Shown: positions 1 to 8,667 of the stretch, piece after piece
How positions within the stretch are numbered: position 1 is the stretch's first letter
How the letters are laid out: each line of letters starts with the position of its first letter
Source: Sulfurimonas sp. HSL-1656
GTDB lineage: Bacteria; Campylobacterota; Campylobacteria; Campylobacterales; Sulfurimonadaceae
DNA length: 64,000 bases
Assembly (NCBI RefSeq): GCF_039645585.1
Contig: NZ_CP147915.1
Coordinates: forward strand, 496,001-560,000
Direction: 5' to 3'
Made by a program: the position numbers and the translations under genes
The notes under the pieces: generated by a model
What the model was told of the DNA's origin: nothing
Databases searched by the model: none
What the model saw: only the letters and a program-made list of their open reading frames with translations

Positions 1-8
1 AGTATATA

Positions 9-2750
9 ATGCAATTGTTCTTGCAAACGAAGAGGGGGTTGGCACTCTTCCTCGGCACGATCATGATGATCATGCTGGCGGGTTGCGGTGCGGACAGTGT
101 TTTTGACAACAATGTCAAAGGCAGTGGTCTTACGGTGGTTGTTAAACCTGCCGATGGGGCAACAAACGTTTTCCTGAATACCGATATTACGGGAACGTTC
201 AACAAAGATATTCAGCAGGCAACGTTGATCGAGGGGACAACGTTCTACCTGCTGGATCCGAATGATAATATGGTTGCGGGTTCGTGGTCTTACCTGAACA
301 AGGTGCTGCGCTTCAAGCCTGATGCCAATCTGACGGCGAACACGACATACCGGTTCGTCACGACAAACGGTATCCGCGGTACGGATTACTCGCGCCTGGG
401 TGGTGATGTCGTCACGACCTTTACGACAGGAACGGGTCTGGGACTGACGGTGACGCTCAATCCGCAGCATGGGGACACGAACGTATCGCTCAACCCTAAT
501 ATTACGGCGACGTTCAACGAACCGATCGATTTCTCGACCGTGACGAACAACAGCTTCTATCTGCTGGATGCGCTCAGTGCAAAAGTACCGGTGACGAAGA
601 TCGAACATACCGACGACAATACGACGGTGATTCTGAAACTCGCTTCGAACCTTGCGCCCTTCAGTACCTATACCACTGTTGTGACAACGGATGTTTCCGC
701 GCCGAACGGCCATACGCTCGCCGCAAACGAGGAAGCGATGTTCGTGACAGGCAACTGGCTGCGCCTGGCGGTTTCAATCATGCCGCAGGACGGTGCGACG
801 AATGTGCCGATCAACACGATGATCACCGCTACCTTCAACAAACCGATGGATCTGTCGACGCTGAATGCGGGCAATATCTACCTGATGGACGAAAACGGTA
901 CCCATATCCCGGGCACGCTGCATACCGCGACGGATGCAAACGGCAATACGGTCGTGACCTTCATTCTGGAGCCGGGCACGACACTGGCACCGAACAGCGA
1001 TTATACGTTTGTCGTTGAAAACGATGTGACCTCACTCGACGGCGAACAGCTGGGCACGGACGAGACGTCGACGTTCACGACCGGCACCCAGACGGAGCTG
1101 CAGGTATATATCGTACCGGCTGACGGAGAAACAGGTGTCGCAGTCAGTGACAATATCGTTGCCTACTTCAATGAAGATGTGAATGATACGACGCTTGACG
1201 GTACGACCTTCTATCTTGAAAACAATGTAACCGGAGTGATTCCGGGAGCGATCAGCTATGACGGTACAAATTACATTGCCGTCTTCAATCCGGATGCGAA
1301 CCTCACGGCGTATACGACCTATACGTTCACGGTAACAACCGGTGTCGAAGCCGTCAACGGCGATACACTGGCAAGTGATGCAAGTTCAACGTTTACGACC
1401 GGCAATCTGATCCGGGTGATCGATGCGGCTGTCTTCACGATGAACAGCAACGCTGCGACGGTCGACACGAATGAGTCTGATGTCCTTGGCACCCTGACGG
1501 GTAACCTGCTTGGGACACAGCTGCAGGTCGATGCTGCCGGCGTTCAGGGGCTTGCTGAAGCGGATGTCCAGTTCGTCGGTTTTGTAGGAGGCCTCGCAAA
1601 CGAAGTCAACGCTACAACGATCGAAGATCTGGTCAACAGCAATATCACGGTTACGCAGGCACTCCAGGTGCTCGCTGATCAGTACGGCGCGATTCCGGCC
1701 GGACCGGCACAGGATGTCATCAACCAGCTTATCGCCGCGATTGACAGCAATGGTACGGACCAGACGATCAGTATCAGTGACCTGCTTCAGTTCCCGGCCA
1801 GCATGCTGCCGATGGATGTTACGGATCTGGTTTCCACAGAGGATCTTGCTGCGGCAACGACGGATGGCTTCGCAGTCCTGAGCGGCCTCAACTCTGCGCT
1901 GACGCCGGTTGCGGAAACCATTATTGAAGTGCCGCTGGACCTGGCGGGGCTCCTTGGTGCAGACGGCACGCTGCGTGCACAGCTGGTTTCGCCTGCGGCC
2001 TATGCCGTGATGGTTCAGGGTGACACGATCAAAGCATCACAGTCACGCATTCAGCTTCACCTGCAAGTCGACGGCGGTCTGTTGACAGGGCTGCTCGGTA
2101 GTCTGACGGACCTGCTGAATACACTGTTGCTTGGGCTGGTGACGATTGATGTTCCGGCGCTGGTAGATATCCCGCTCTACATCGTGTTGGCTGAGGCAGA
2201 GGGGACGTTGGAAACACTCTCAGTAGATGAGATCGTGATGGCGGTACAGAACGGCCTGGCCAAAATCTATCTCGGTGCGATTCCGGATGATATCTTCTTC
2301 TCCGATCAAGTTATCGGTGCAGAGGATTTCGATGCGGTCAGTCTGGTGGATCTGAATCTCACTATCCTGGGGATTCCGACACCGGTCAAAGTCGATGTCA
2401 AAGCCTTTGCCAACGGTTCACCGTCTGCTTTCACGCCGATGAACTTCCTGCCGGTCAATGTTGAGCAGACTGACAGTGCATTCGCACCGTTGGGAGATAC
2501 GACGGATGCCCTGGTGGCTGATCTTGTAGGGAACCTCGAACTGAACGTTACGATTGGCGGATTGACGCTTGGTACTTCAGACCCGCTGCTTGGAACGATC
2601 CTTGGCAGCGTCACGGATCTGTTGGCCAATACGATCGTTCCTGCACTCTCTCCGGTATTGAACTCCGTGAGTGATCTGCTCGGTACCTATACCGGTCGTG
2701 CGGACGTCACAATGCTCGGACTCATCGAGCATTATATTGTGCAGCCGTAA
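9..2750 (+). CDS. Large lipoprotein with four Ig-like (SbsA/Big_5-type) repeats
   Basis: Predicted surface or outer-membrane lipoprotein of 913 aa. The N-terminus has basic residues, a hydrophobic stretch and a lipobox LAGC with the lipidated Cys at about residue 26. Four repeats of roughly 110 aa start near residues 39, 143, 252 and 363. Each has a core like PxDGATNVxxNTxITATFN and a TFYLLD-like strand, as in SbsA-type Ig-like domains. The rest (from about 473) is a Leu/Val/Thr-rich region with no family I recognise, shared with the paralogue at 4480. Only eight bases precede the ATG, so the true start and promoter could lie outside the window. An OmpA-type gene follows 47 bp downstream, and the pair is repeated at 4480-7719. 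The function is inferred to be structural or adhesive. Confidence 0.8.
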   Translation: MQLFLQTKRGLALFLGTIMMIMLAGCGADSVFDNNVKGSGLTVVVKPADGATNVFLNTDITGTFNKDIQQATLIEGTTFYLLDPNDNMVAGSWSYLNKVLRFKPDANLTANTTYRFVTTNGIRGTDYSRLGGDVVTTFTTGTGLGLTVTLNPQHGDTNVSLNPNITATFNEPIDFSTVTNNSFYLLDALSAKVPVTKIEHTDDNTTVILKLASNLAPFSTYTTVVTTDVSAPNGHTLAANEEAMFVTGNWLRLAVSIMPQDGATNVPINTMITATFNKPMDLSTLNAGNIYLMDENGTHIPGTLHTATDANGNTVVTFILEPGTTLAPNSDYTFVVENDVTSLDGEQLGTDETSTFTTGTQTELQVYIVPADGETGVAVSDNIVAYFNEDVNDTTLDGTTFYLENNVTGVIPGAISYDGTNYIAVFNPDANLTAYTTYTFTVTTGVEAVNGDTLASDASSTFTTGNLIRVIDAAVFTMNSNAATVDTNESDVLGTLTGNLLGTQLQVDAAGVQGLAEADVQFVGFVGGLANEVNATTIEDLVNSNITVTQALQVLADQYGAIPAGPAQDVINQLIAAIDSNGTDQTISISDLLQFPASMLPMDVTDLVSTEDLAAATTDGFAVLSGLNSALTPVAETIIEVPLDLAGLLGADGTLRAQLVSPAAYAVMVQGDTIKASQSRIQLHLQVDGGLLTGLLGSLTDLLNTLLLGLVTIDVPALVDIPLYIVLAEAEGTLETLSVDEIVMAVQNGLAKIYLGAIPDDIFFSDQVIGAEDFDAVSLVDLNLTILGIPTPVKVDVKAFANGSPSAFTPMNFLPVNVEQTDSAFAPLGDTTDALVADLVGNLELNVTIGGLTLGTSDPLLGTILGSVTDLLANTIVPALSPVLNSVSDLLGTYTGRADVTMLGLIEHYIVQP

Positions 2751-2767
2751 AGCACAGAGAATGAAAC

Positions 2768-2780
2768 GGGGCTGTGCCCC
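2768..2780 (+). other. G-rich hairpin just upstream of the ribosome binding site
   Basis: GGGGC-TGT-GCCCC forms a 5-bp stem with a 3-nt loop. It is followed by a GAAGGA Shine-Dalgarno and the ATG at 2798. The same arrangement occurs upstream of the genes at 6556, 16419, 19652 and, with another sequence, 34110. Confidence 0.5.
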
Positions 2781-2797
2781 ACGAACGAAGGATTAAA

Positions 2798-4036
2798 ATG
2801 AAGAGTTTATATTCAGTTGCAGCGGCGGCGGTACTGTTTGCTTCTGCGGCACACGCCGATTTTCCGGCGAAACGCATTGCATTCCCGGGCTTCTACATCG
2901 GGGGCAATGTCGGTTATGCAACCAGCAGGGTCAATGAGACCGATACGGCACAGGAAGCATGCGACGGCGACCCTGCCTGTACGGTGATCAGCTCCTCGAT
3001 CGACGAGAACGCATTCGGGCTCAAACTGTTCGGAGGCTACCTTTTTAACGACTACTTTGCCGTTGAAGGCGGTTACTTCAACCTCGGCGAGGTGTCGTTC
3101 AAGCATGATACGAACACGGGTGAGACCTATAAAGGCAGCGCAAAAATGCAGGGGCTCAATGCCGACGTCGTCGGGCACCTCCCGATCCTCGAGCAGCTGA
3201 CTGTCTTCGGGCGTCTCGGTGTCATGTACGCCGAAGTCAACAAAGACTACTCCTATTCGGGCGGAACCCTCTATATCAACGGTGTCCCGAAAGACATGAG
3301 CCCGGGACAGTGGGGGGCAGGCCTGAAACTCGGTGCCGGTGTACAGTACGACTTTACTCCGCGCCTCGGGGTCCGCGGTGAATGGGAAGGGTACCACATG
3401 GAAGAGGACGCTTCAGACTCCGGACTCGATATGAGCTTCTGGTCCGTCGGTATCGTCTACCGCTTCGGCGAGGATCCGAACGCACCGGTCCCGCCGCCGG
3501 AACCGGAAAAAGTCATCGTCGTCAAAGAGGTTCCTGTCCCGGCTGAACCTGTCGTCGTTGAAAAAGTCGTTGAGAAAGAGGTCATCAAAGAAGTTCCGGC
3601 CGAACCGGTCGTTATCCGGAAACCGGTCGAACGTGTCGTCCTGGCGACGGATGCCCTCTTTGACTTCAACAAAGCGACCGTCAAACCGGAAGGTAAAGCT
3701 GCCATCAGAGACCTTGTAGCCAAACTCCAAAAAGACGACAAGCTGACCGTCACGGGCCATACGGACAGCATCGGTTCGGAACTGTACAACCTCAAGCTCT
3801 CACAGCGCCGTGCAGACGCGGTCAAAAACGAGCTTGTCGCCAACGGTATCGAAGCCGACCGCATCGAAACGAAGGCCAAAGGTGAAAGCGATCCGGTCGC
3901 AACCAATGCGACCGATGAAGGGCGCGCACAGAACCGCCGTGTCGATATCGACATCATTGCCGCACCGAAAGCACCGGAAGAGGAGGTTACCCCTCCGGCC
4001 GATGAAGTGACCCTCCCGGCAGGGGAAGCGAAGTAA
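2798..4036 (+). CDS. OmpA-family outer membrane protein (beta-barrel plus peptidoglycan-binding domain)
   Basis: Outer-membrane protein of 412 aa that probably links the outer membrane to peptidoglycan. The order is: signal peptide ending near AHA-D (about residue 20); an OmpA-type eight-strand barrel with Gly/Tyr/Phe alternation to about residue 225; a Pro/Glu/Val-rich linker with repeated VVKEVP units; and a C-terminal OmpA domain with DALFDFNKATVKPEG, TGHTDSIGS and NxxLSxxRA motifs. I chose the ATG at 2798 because it has GAAGGA upstream and gives a clean signal peptide; a GTG 24 bp earlier does not. It pairs with the preceding lipoprotein and has a paralogue at 6556. Confidence 0.9.
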   Translation: MKSLYSVAAAAVLFASAAHADFPAKRIAFPGFYIGGNVGYATSRVNETDTAQEACDGDPACTVISSSIDENAFGLKLFGGYLFNDYFAVEGGYFNLGEVSFKHDTNTGETYKGSAKMQGLNADVVGHLPILEQLTVFGRLGVMYAEVNKDYSYSGGTLYINGVPKDMSPGQWGAGLKLGAGVQYDFTPRLGVRGEWEGYHMEEDASDSGLDMSFWSVGIVYRFGEDPNAPVPPPEPEKVIVVKEVPVPAEPVVVEKVVEKEVIKEVPAEPVVIRKPVERVVLATDALFDFNKATVKPEGKAAIRDLVAKLQKDDKLTVTGHTDSIGSELYNLKLSQRRADAVKNELVANGIEADRIETKAKGESDPVATNATDEGRAQNRRVDIDIIAAPKAPEEEVTPPADEVTLPAGEAK

Positions 4037-4058
4037 CAGTCACTCTCAGTGTTTGTTT

Positions 4059-4101
4059 GGACGCTTAGGCGTCCCCTTTATACCGGAAGCCATGTGCTTC
4101 C
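4059..4101 (+). terminator. Possible transcription terminator after the first OmpA gene
   Basis: Two adjacent stem-loops follow the stop codon: GGACGC-TTAG-GCGTCC (4059-4074) and GGAAGC-CATGT-GCTTCC (4085-4101). Only short pyrimidine runs follow (CCTTT and CCCTCTTT), so the assignment as an intrinsic terminator is tentative. Confidence 0.4.
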
Positions 4102-4401
4102 GCCCTCTTTCTGAATCACTCCATATATCTTTTTCCCTTTACATTTGCATGGCATAACAGATTATTCGTCCGAAGGCCTGGTCCGGTATGGCGTTGTATC
4201 CCATACATTTTGTACGCTTAAGTGACTGACGGCTCAAGTCTGTCTCCGCATGTTTATAATCCCTTCTGATATTTTTGATAATAATTTGATAAAAACATAT
4301 TAATAAACGAAAAAAGATATATTATGATCTTTATTAAGTTTAATGTAGATATGCTTCAAAATGTTAATTTTGTGACATAGTCGGGGAAACGCACTGAAGC
4401 T

Positions 4402-4454
4402 GCTGTTCTCTCGACAGGGAAAAGAGTCGGACGCTGCATAAGCGTCGAAACAGC
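4402..4454 (+). promoter_or_regulatory. Predicted three-way-junction RNA leader of the second lipoprotein gene
   Basis: Manual folding gives a closing stem GCTGTT (4402-4407) with AACAGC (4449-4454). It encloses CTCT/AGAG (4408-4411 with 4423-4426) and GACGCT/AGCGTC (4430-4435 with 4441-4446). The element ends about 25 nt before the ATG at 4480. Its layout resembles c-di-GMP (GEMM) aptamers, but the conserved GEMM core bases are not all present, so I do not assign it to a known class. Confidence 0.35.
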
Positions 4455-4479
4455 GTAATACGGGAAAAGGGAGTAAAAC

Positions 4480-6507
4480 ATGAAGCGATCGGTGTATCGA
4501 TGGGGGCTGATGGGGATCATCGGCGTAGGAATGATGCTGCTGCTGGCTGCCTGCGGGCGGGACAGCGCATTTGACGGACCGGTCAACGGCGGTGAACTGA
4601 TAGTGACGATAGATCCGGCGGAGGGGGATGTCAACATCCCGATCAATAAAGTCATAACGGCCAAATTCAACAAAGAGATGAACGTCTCGACGGTGAACGA
4701 TGCCACATTCTATCTGCTGGACGAAAACGGAACCAAAGTCTCTGCCGACATCAAATTCTACGGAACGGATACCCGTCTCTTTACCTTGACGTCACAGAGC
4801 GATCTCGCGAAAGATTCGAATTACACCGTCTATGTCACCCGGGGCGTCAAAGCGAGTGACGGCTACCTGCTCGCCGAAGACAATGTGATCCATTTCACGA
4901 CGGGGACGTTGAAATACTTGCAGGTAACGGTCCTGCCCAGTGACGGCGATACCAACGTCTCCGTCGGGGCGCACATGTTGGGCAGTTTCAACGAAGCGGT
5001 CAATGCGGCGACGCTGACCGCTACCAATATCTTCCTGCGCGACGGCAACGGAAGCCTCGTCGACGGTACGATCGATTATGCCGATATCGGCAGTGATCAC
5101 CTGATGACCTTTACACCGTCGGCCCCGCTGGATTACAATGCGACGTATACCTTTACGATCAAGCAGCCCGTCACGGCGCTTAGCGGAATCGAGCTGGAGT
5201 ATGACAGCGTGAACAGCTTTACGACGGGCCCGCTGAAGCTGGTCAAGGCGGCCGTCTTCTCCATGGCGTCGACCCCTGTATCTGTCGATACGAACAACTC
5301 CGACCTGCTCGGCGGCGTACTCGGCGGCCTTGTGGGAGCGCAGACATCCGTGGATGTCGCCGGAACAGGTGGACTGGTCGACATCAGTCTCGGCTTCCCG
5401 GCGCTGGTATCGGATCTGGGCGGCGAGCTGAATGTGACAACGGTACAGGAGCTGCTCGACAGCAACATTACGCTGGATGCGATGCTGCATGTCATTGCGG
5501 AGCAGCTGGGCGGTATTGACGCTATAGAGGCGCAAAGGTTTATCAATGCGCTCATGGCCGACGTGGAAGCTTCTGAGCTCAGCAACGCCCCTATCAGTAT
5601 CGGCAGCCTGCTGCAGTTCCCGGTCGACACGCTGCCGCTTGATTTGAACGACGTGCTGGCGATGACAGGCGTCTCCTCTGCGCAGTTGAGTGTACAGTCG
5701 CTGCTCTCCGGCGTCAACCAAGCGCTGGCCCCTACACTGAGCAATCCGATCGAAATCCCGCTCTACCTGCCGCTGCTGACGGATGAAACCAGCGGACTGA
5801 GACTGCAGGTCGTCTCTCCGCCGACGATCGCACTGATGGCCGAAGGCGACACGATCCACTCCGCATCGACACGCCTGCAGCTCAATCTGAAAGTCGGCGG
5901 TATTCTCGGGGATCTTCTCGGCGCTCTGAACACGGGGCTGGACGGAGAAGGATCGGTCAGTTCTGATCTGGTCAACCTGCCGCTCTACCTCGAACTCGGC
6001 TCGTCGGTCGGAAGTCTGACGACGCTGAACAACAATGAAGTCGCCATGAGTGTCCAGAACGGATTGGCCACACTCGTGATAGGAACGATCCCCGACGATC
6101 AGTTCTTTTCGCAGGCACCGCTCTCCCCGGAAGATGTCGGTGCGGCCGATCTTGTCAACCTCCTTGGGCTGGTGAAAGTGAGTGTCAAAGCCTACGCCGC
6201 CGGGGTCGCCAATAGCGGTGCGATCAATTTCGTCCCGGTCGATATGCAGCAGATGCAGAGCATTAATGCGCCGACGGGGTCGACGACGGATGCCCTGCTC
6301 AATACCCTGATCGGCAACCTGGAGCTCACCATTACGCTGCTGGGCATTCCGCTTGACGTTTCCGGTCTGCTGGGCGACCTGCTCAATCCGCTGCTCTCCA
6401 TACTGCTGCCGCTGCTCACACCGCTGCTCGACACGGTCACGGGGCTGCTGGGTGCCAGCATCGGCAAGGCGGACGTGACCATGATGAGCCTGGTGTACGG
6501 TTATTAA
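4480..6507 (+). CDS. Lipoprotein with two Ig-like repeats, paralogue of the protein at 9-2750
   Basis: Predicted lipoprotein of 675 aa. A basic N-terminus, hydrophobic core and lipobox LAAC place the lipidated Cys at about residue 25. Two Ig-like repeats (starting near residues 39 and 146) carry the same PAEGDVN/ITAKFN/TFYLLD core as the larger paralogue, which has four. The C-terminal region from about 254 (AAVFSM, SVDTNNSDLLGG and a final KADVTMMSL) aligns by eye with that paralogue throughout. The start has AAAAGGGAG upstream. A second OmpA gene follows 48 bp later. The function is unknown; a surface role with its OmpA partner is inferred. Confidence 0.8.
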   Translation: MKRSVYRWGLMGIIGVGMMLLLAACGRDSAFDGPVNGGELIVTIDPAEGDVNIPINKVITAKFNKEMNVSTVNDATFYLLDENGTKVSADIKFYGTDTRLFTLTSQSDLAKDSNYTVYVTRGVKASDGYLLAEDNVIHFTTGTLKYLQVTVLPSDGDTNVSVGAHMLGSFNEAVNAATLTATNIFLRDGNGSLVDGTIDYADIGSDHLMTFTPSAPLDYNATYTFTIKQPVTALSGIELEYDSVNSFTTGPLKLVKAAVFSMASTPVSVDTNNSDLLGGVLGGLVGAQTSVDVAGTGGLVDISLGFPALVSDLGGELNVTTVQELLDSNITLDAMLHVIAEQLGGIDAIEAQRFINALMADVEASELSNAPISIGSLLQFPVDTLPLDLNDVLAMTGVSSAQLSVQSLLSGVNQALAPTLSNPIEIPLYLPLLTDETSGLRLQVVSPPTIALMAEGDTIHSASTRLQLNLKVGGILGDLLGALNTGLDGEGSVSSDLVNLPLYLELGSSVGSLTTLNNNEVAMSVQNGLATLVIGTIPDDQFFSQAPLSPEDVGAADLVNLLGLVKVSVKAYAAGVANSGAINFVPVDMQQMQSINAPTGSTTDALLNTLIGNLELTITLLGIPLDVSGLLGDLLNPLLSILLPLLTPLLDTVTGLLGASIGKADVTMMSLVYGY

Positions 6508-6524
6508 TCCAAAGGGAACATTGC

Positions 6525-6536
6525 GGGGCGTACCCC
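6525..6536 (+). other. G-rich hairpin upstream of the second OmpA gene
   Basis: GGGG-CGTA-CCCC, followed by AACGGAAGGA (Shine-Dalgarno) and the ATG at 6556. Second example of the hairpin-then-RBS arrangement seen at 2768. Confidence 0.45.
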
Positions 6537-6555
6537 CGGCAACGGAAGGAAAAAG

Positions 6556-7719
6556 ATGAAAATGAAACGGACGGCGGCGACGGTATTTATGGTGGCGGCA
6601 GCCCTTCAAGGAGAGGCGGTCGAACGTATTGCAATGCCCGGACCCTACCTGGGGGCGAACCTGGGGTATGCGACGGGATCGGTCTCACTGTCGACGGCCG
6701 AAAAAGAGGTGTGCCAGGGCGACCCTGCCTGTTATGTGACGGACGGGTCGGCGGATGAGGATTCGTTCGGTGCGAAACTCTTCGGCGGGTATCTGTTCAA
6801 CCAGTACTTTGCCGTCGAAGGGGGATATTTCAACCTTGGCGAGCTCTCGTTCAAGAGTGTCACCAATACGGCGGAGACCTATAAAGGAACCCTGTCGGCA
6901 CAGGGGATCAACATGGACGTGGTCGGCCACCTCCCGGTTTTTGACGCGCTTTCGCTCTTTGCACGTATCGGCGTGCTGTACGGCGAGATGAGCAAGGATT
7001 ACAGTTACAGCGGCGGCACGCTGCTGGTCAACGGGGTGCCCAAAGATATGCATGTCACCAAATGGGATGTCGGGTACAAACTCGGTGCCGGCATACAGTT
7101 CGATTTCACCCCCGCACTCGGCGTACGCGGCGAATGGGAAGGGTACCACCTCGCCGAGGCCGGTTCCAGTTCGGATTATGACGTCAATCTCTACTCCGTC
7201 GGTGTCGTCTACCGCTTCGGGATCCCGGAGCCGGAGCCGGAAAAAGTCGTCGTGGTGAAAGAGGTGCCGGTCCCGGGCGAGGGAACGGTCCTGGAAAAAG
7301 AGGTCGTCAAAGAGGTCGAAGTCGTGAAAGAGGTGCCCAAACCGGTGATCATCAAGAAACCGACCGAGCGGGTTGTTCTGGCATCGGACACCCTGTTCGA
7401 TTTCGACAAGTCAGACGTCAAGCCGCAGGGGGACGCCGCACTCAAACAGCTGGTCCAGCGGCTGCAGAAGAATGACCGCCTGGTGGTCGTCGGGCATACG
7501 GACAGCGTCGGGACGGAAGTGTACAATATGAAACTTTCCCAGCGGCGTGCAAACGCCGTCCGCAGCAGGCTGATCGGGCTCGGCATTGCGGCCGGCCAGA
7601 TCGAAACCCGTGCCATGGGTGAAAGCAGCCCGGTGGCGACAAATGAAACGGATGCGGGGCGTACCGCCAACCGCCGCGTCGAGATCGAAGTCTACGCCGC
7701 GCCTAAAAACGAGGAGTAG
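6556..7719 (+). CDS. OmpA-family outer membrane protein, paralogue of 2798-4036
   Basis: Outer-membrane protein of 387 aa with the same architecture as its paralogue: a short signal peptide, a barrel with closely matching blocks (for example DYSYSGGTL and LGVRGEWEGYH), a VVKEVPVP/EVVKEV repeat linker and a C-terminal OmpA peptidoglycan-binding domain (DTLFDFDKSDVKPQG, GHTDSVG, LSQRRA). The linker repeat count differs from the first copy. The start ATG has GGAAGGA upstream. The pair 4480/6556 repeats the pair 9/2798 in order and orientation, so this is a duplicated module. No gene for secretion or processing of the lipoproteins is adjacent. Confidence 0.9.
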   Translation: MKMKRTAATVFMVAAALQGEAVERIAMPGPYLGANLGYATGSVSLSTAEKEVCQGDPACYVTDGSADEDSFGAKLFGGYLFNQYFAVEGGYFNLGELSFKSVTNTAETYKGTLSAQGINMDVVGHLPVFDALSLFARIGVLYGEMSKDYSYSGGTLLVNGVPKDMHVTKWDVGYKLGAGIQFDFTPALGVRGEWEGYHLAEAGSSSDYDVNLYSVGVVYRFGIPEPEPEKVVVVKEVPVPGEGTVLEKEVVKEVEVVKEVPKPVIIKKPTERVVLASDTLFDFDKSDVKPQGDAALKQLVQRLQKNDRLVVVGHTDSVGTEVYNMKLSQRRANAVRSRLIGLGIAAGQIETRAMGESSPVATNETDAGRTANRRVEIEVYAAPKNEE

Positions 7720-7720
7720 T

Positions 7721-7748
7721 CCCCGGGCCGCTGTACGGCGTCCCCGGC
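7721..7748. terminator. Imperfect G+C-rich hairpin between convergent genes
   Basis: CCGGG and CCCGG arms with an inner GCCGC/CGGC pairing sit between the end of the second OmpA gene and the end of the pseudouridine synthase gene on the other strand. There is no U-run, so a terminator role is only suggested by position. Confidence 0.25.
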
Positions 7749-7758
7749 AGGGGGCGTG

Positions 7759-8667
7759 TCAGGCCGAGAAGTGGATGAAGAGCTTCGGCTCGGGCGTTTC
7801 GAACGTCATGCCGAGGAGTTCGACTTTCTTCGCGTGCAGCATCACGCGCTGGCTGCGGCGTCCGCCGTACTGCTCGTCGCCGATGATCGGGTGTCCGAAC
7901 GCGCGCAGGTGGACACGGATCTGGTGGGTCCGCCCGTGGTGGATGATCAGCTTGAGTTTGCTTTTTTTGGCGGAAACTTCCAGCGGGAAGATCTCGGTGA
8001 CGGCCGGCTTCCCCTTTTTGGAGATTTTGGAGTGGGCTTTGCCGTGGCGTTTTTCCGTCAGAATAGGCTCGTCCATTACGGCCTCTTCGGTGACGACCCC
8101 CTCGACCCAGGCGATATACTCCTTGTAGACCTCGTCGTTCTTGAAGGCCTCGATCGCCTTCTCGCGGAACGCCTCGTTCTTGACCAGCATCAGCACCCCG
8201 CTCGTTTCCCGGTCGAGACGGTGCAGCAGCCGGGTCCCCTTGAACTGCCGTTCGACTTCGTCGGCGTTGAGGAAGGCGGGCTTGTCGACGACGATGAGGT
8301 CGTCATTCTCGAAAATAGGCCGGATGCGCTCGACTTTCTGGACCTTGAACTCCGTCTTGAGCGACAGCTCTCCCCGTGCGATCATCACCTTCTGGTTCCC
8401 GACATAGACAAGGCCGCGGTCGATCAGCTCCTTGGCCCTGGCGTTGGAGATCCCCTCCTGGGCCGCCAGCAGTTTATAGGCTTTGTCGGCGGGGCCGCTC
8501 GGACGCGACTGGACGTAACGGCTCTCCTGCTCATCGGCATTTTTGGCGTGCTGCGGGGCGGCCTTTTTGCGGCCGGCGTCTTTTTTGGCGAAGGCCTTGG
8601 ATTTGATCTTGTTCTTGGCTTCGAGTTTTTTGCTTTGGCCGCGGTAGTCGTTCGGGGATTTTTTCAT
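7759..8667 (-). CDS. RluA-family 23S rRNA/tRNA pseudouridine synthase
   Basis: Converts uridine to pseudouridine in structured RNA. A Lys/Arg-rich N-terminal extension of about 60 residues is followed by an S4-like RNA-binding segment (about 60-110, AKELIDRGLVYV). The catalytic domain has the family motif HRLDRETSG, whose Asp is the nucleophile, and the later motif GRTHQIRVHL. At 302 aa it is of usual length. The four-gene order synthase / waaA / zinc-ribbon protein / NIF3 matches HP0956-HP0959. It overlaps waaA by 4 bp, which suggests translational coupling. I cannot tell the target uridine from sequence. Confidence 0.88.
   Translation of the reverse strand: MKKSPNDYRGQSKKLEAKNKIKSKAFAKKDAGRKKAAPQHAKNADEQESRYVQSRPSGPADKAYKLLAAQEGISNARAKELIDRGLVYVGNQKVMIARGELSLKTEFKVQKVERIRPIFENDDLIVVDKPAFLNADEVERQFKGTRLLHRLDRETSGVLMLVKNEAFREKAIEAFKNDEVYKEYIAWVEGVVTEEAVMDEPILTEKRHGKAHSKISKKGKPAVTEIFPLEVSAKKSKLKLIIHHGRTHQIRVHLRAFGHPIIGDEQYGGRRSQRVMLHAKKVELLGMTFETPEPKLFIHFSA

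Larger units (their letters stand above)
4037..4479. other. 443-bp intergenic region between the two surface modules
   Basis: The first part holds two small hairpins (4059-4074 and 4085-4101). The middle (about 4250-4375) is strongly AT-rich and is the likely promoter region for the gene at 4480, though I could not fix one -10 box. The last 100 bases are richer in G+C and can fold into a branched structure (see 4402-4454). I see no coding potential. Confidence 0.6.

Noticed and set aside
4381-4479. A canonical c-di-GMP (GEMM-I) riboswitch
   Set aside because: The fold is similar, and AAAGAG and GGACGC resemble parts of the core, but the tetraloop-receptor and other conserved GEMM positions are not in place.
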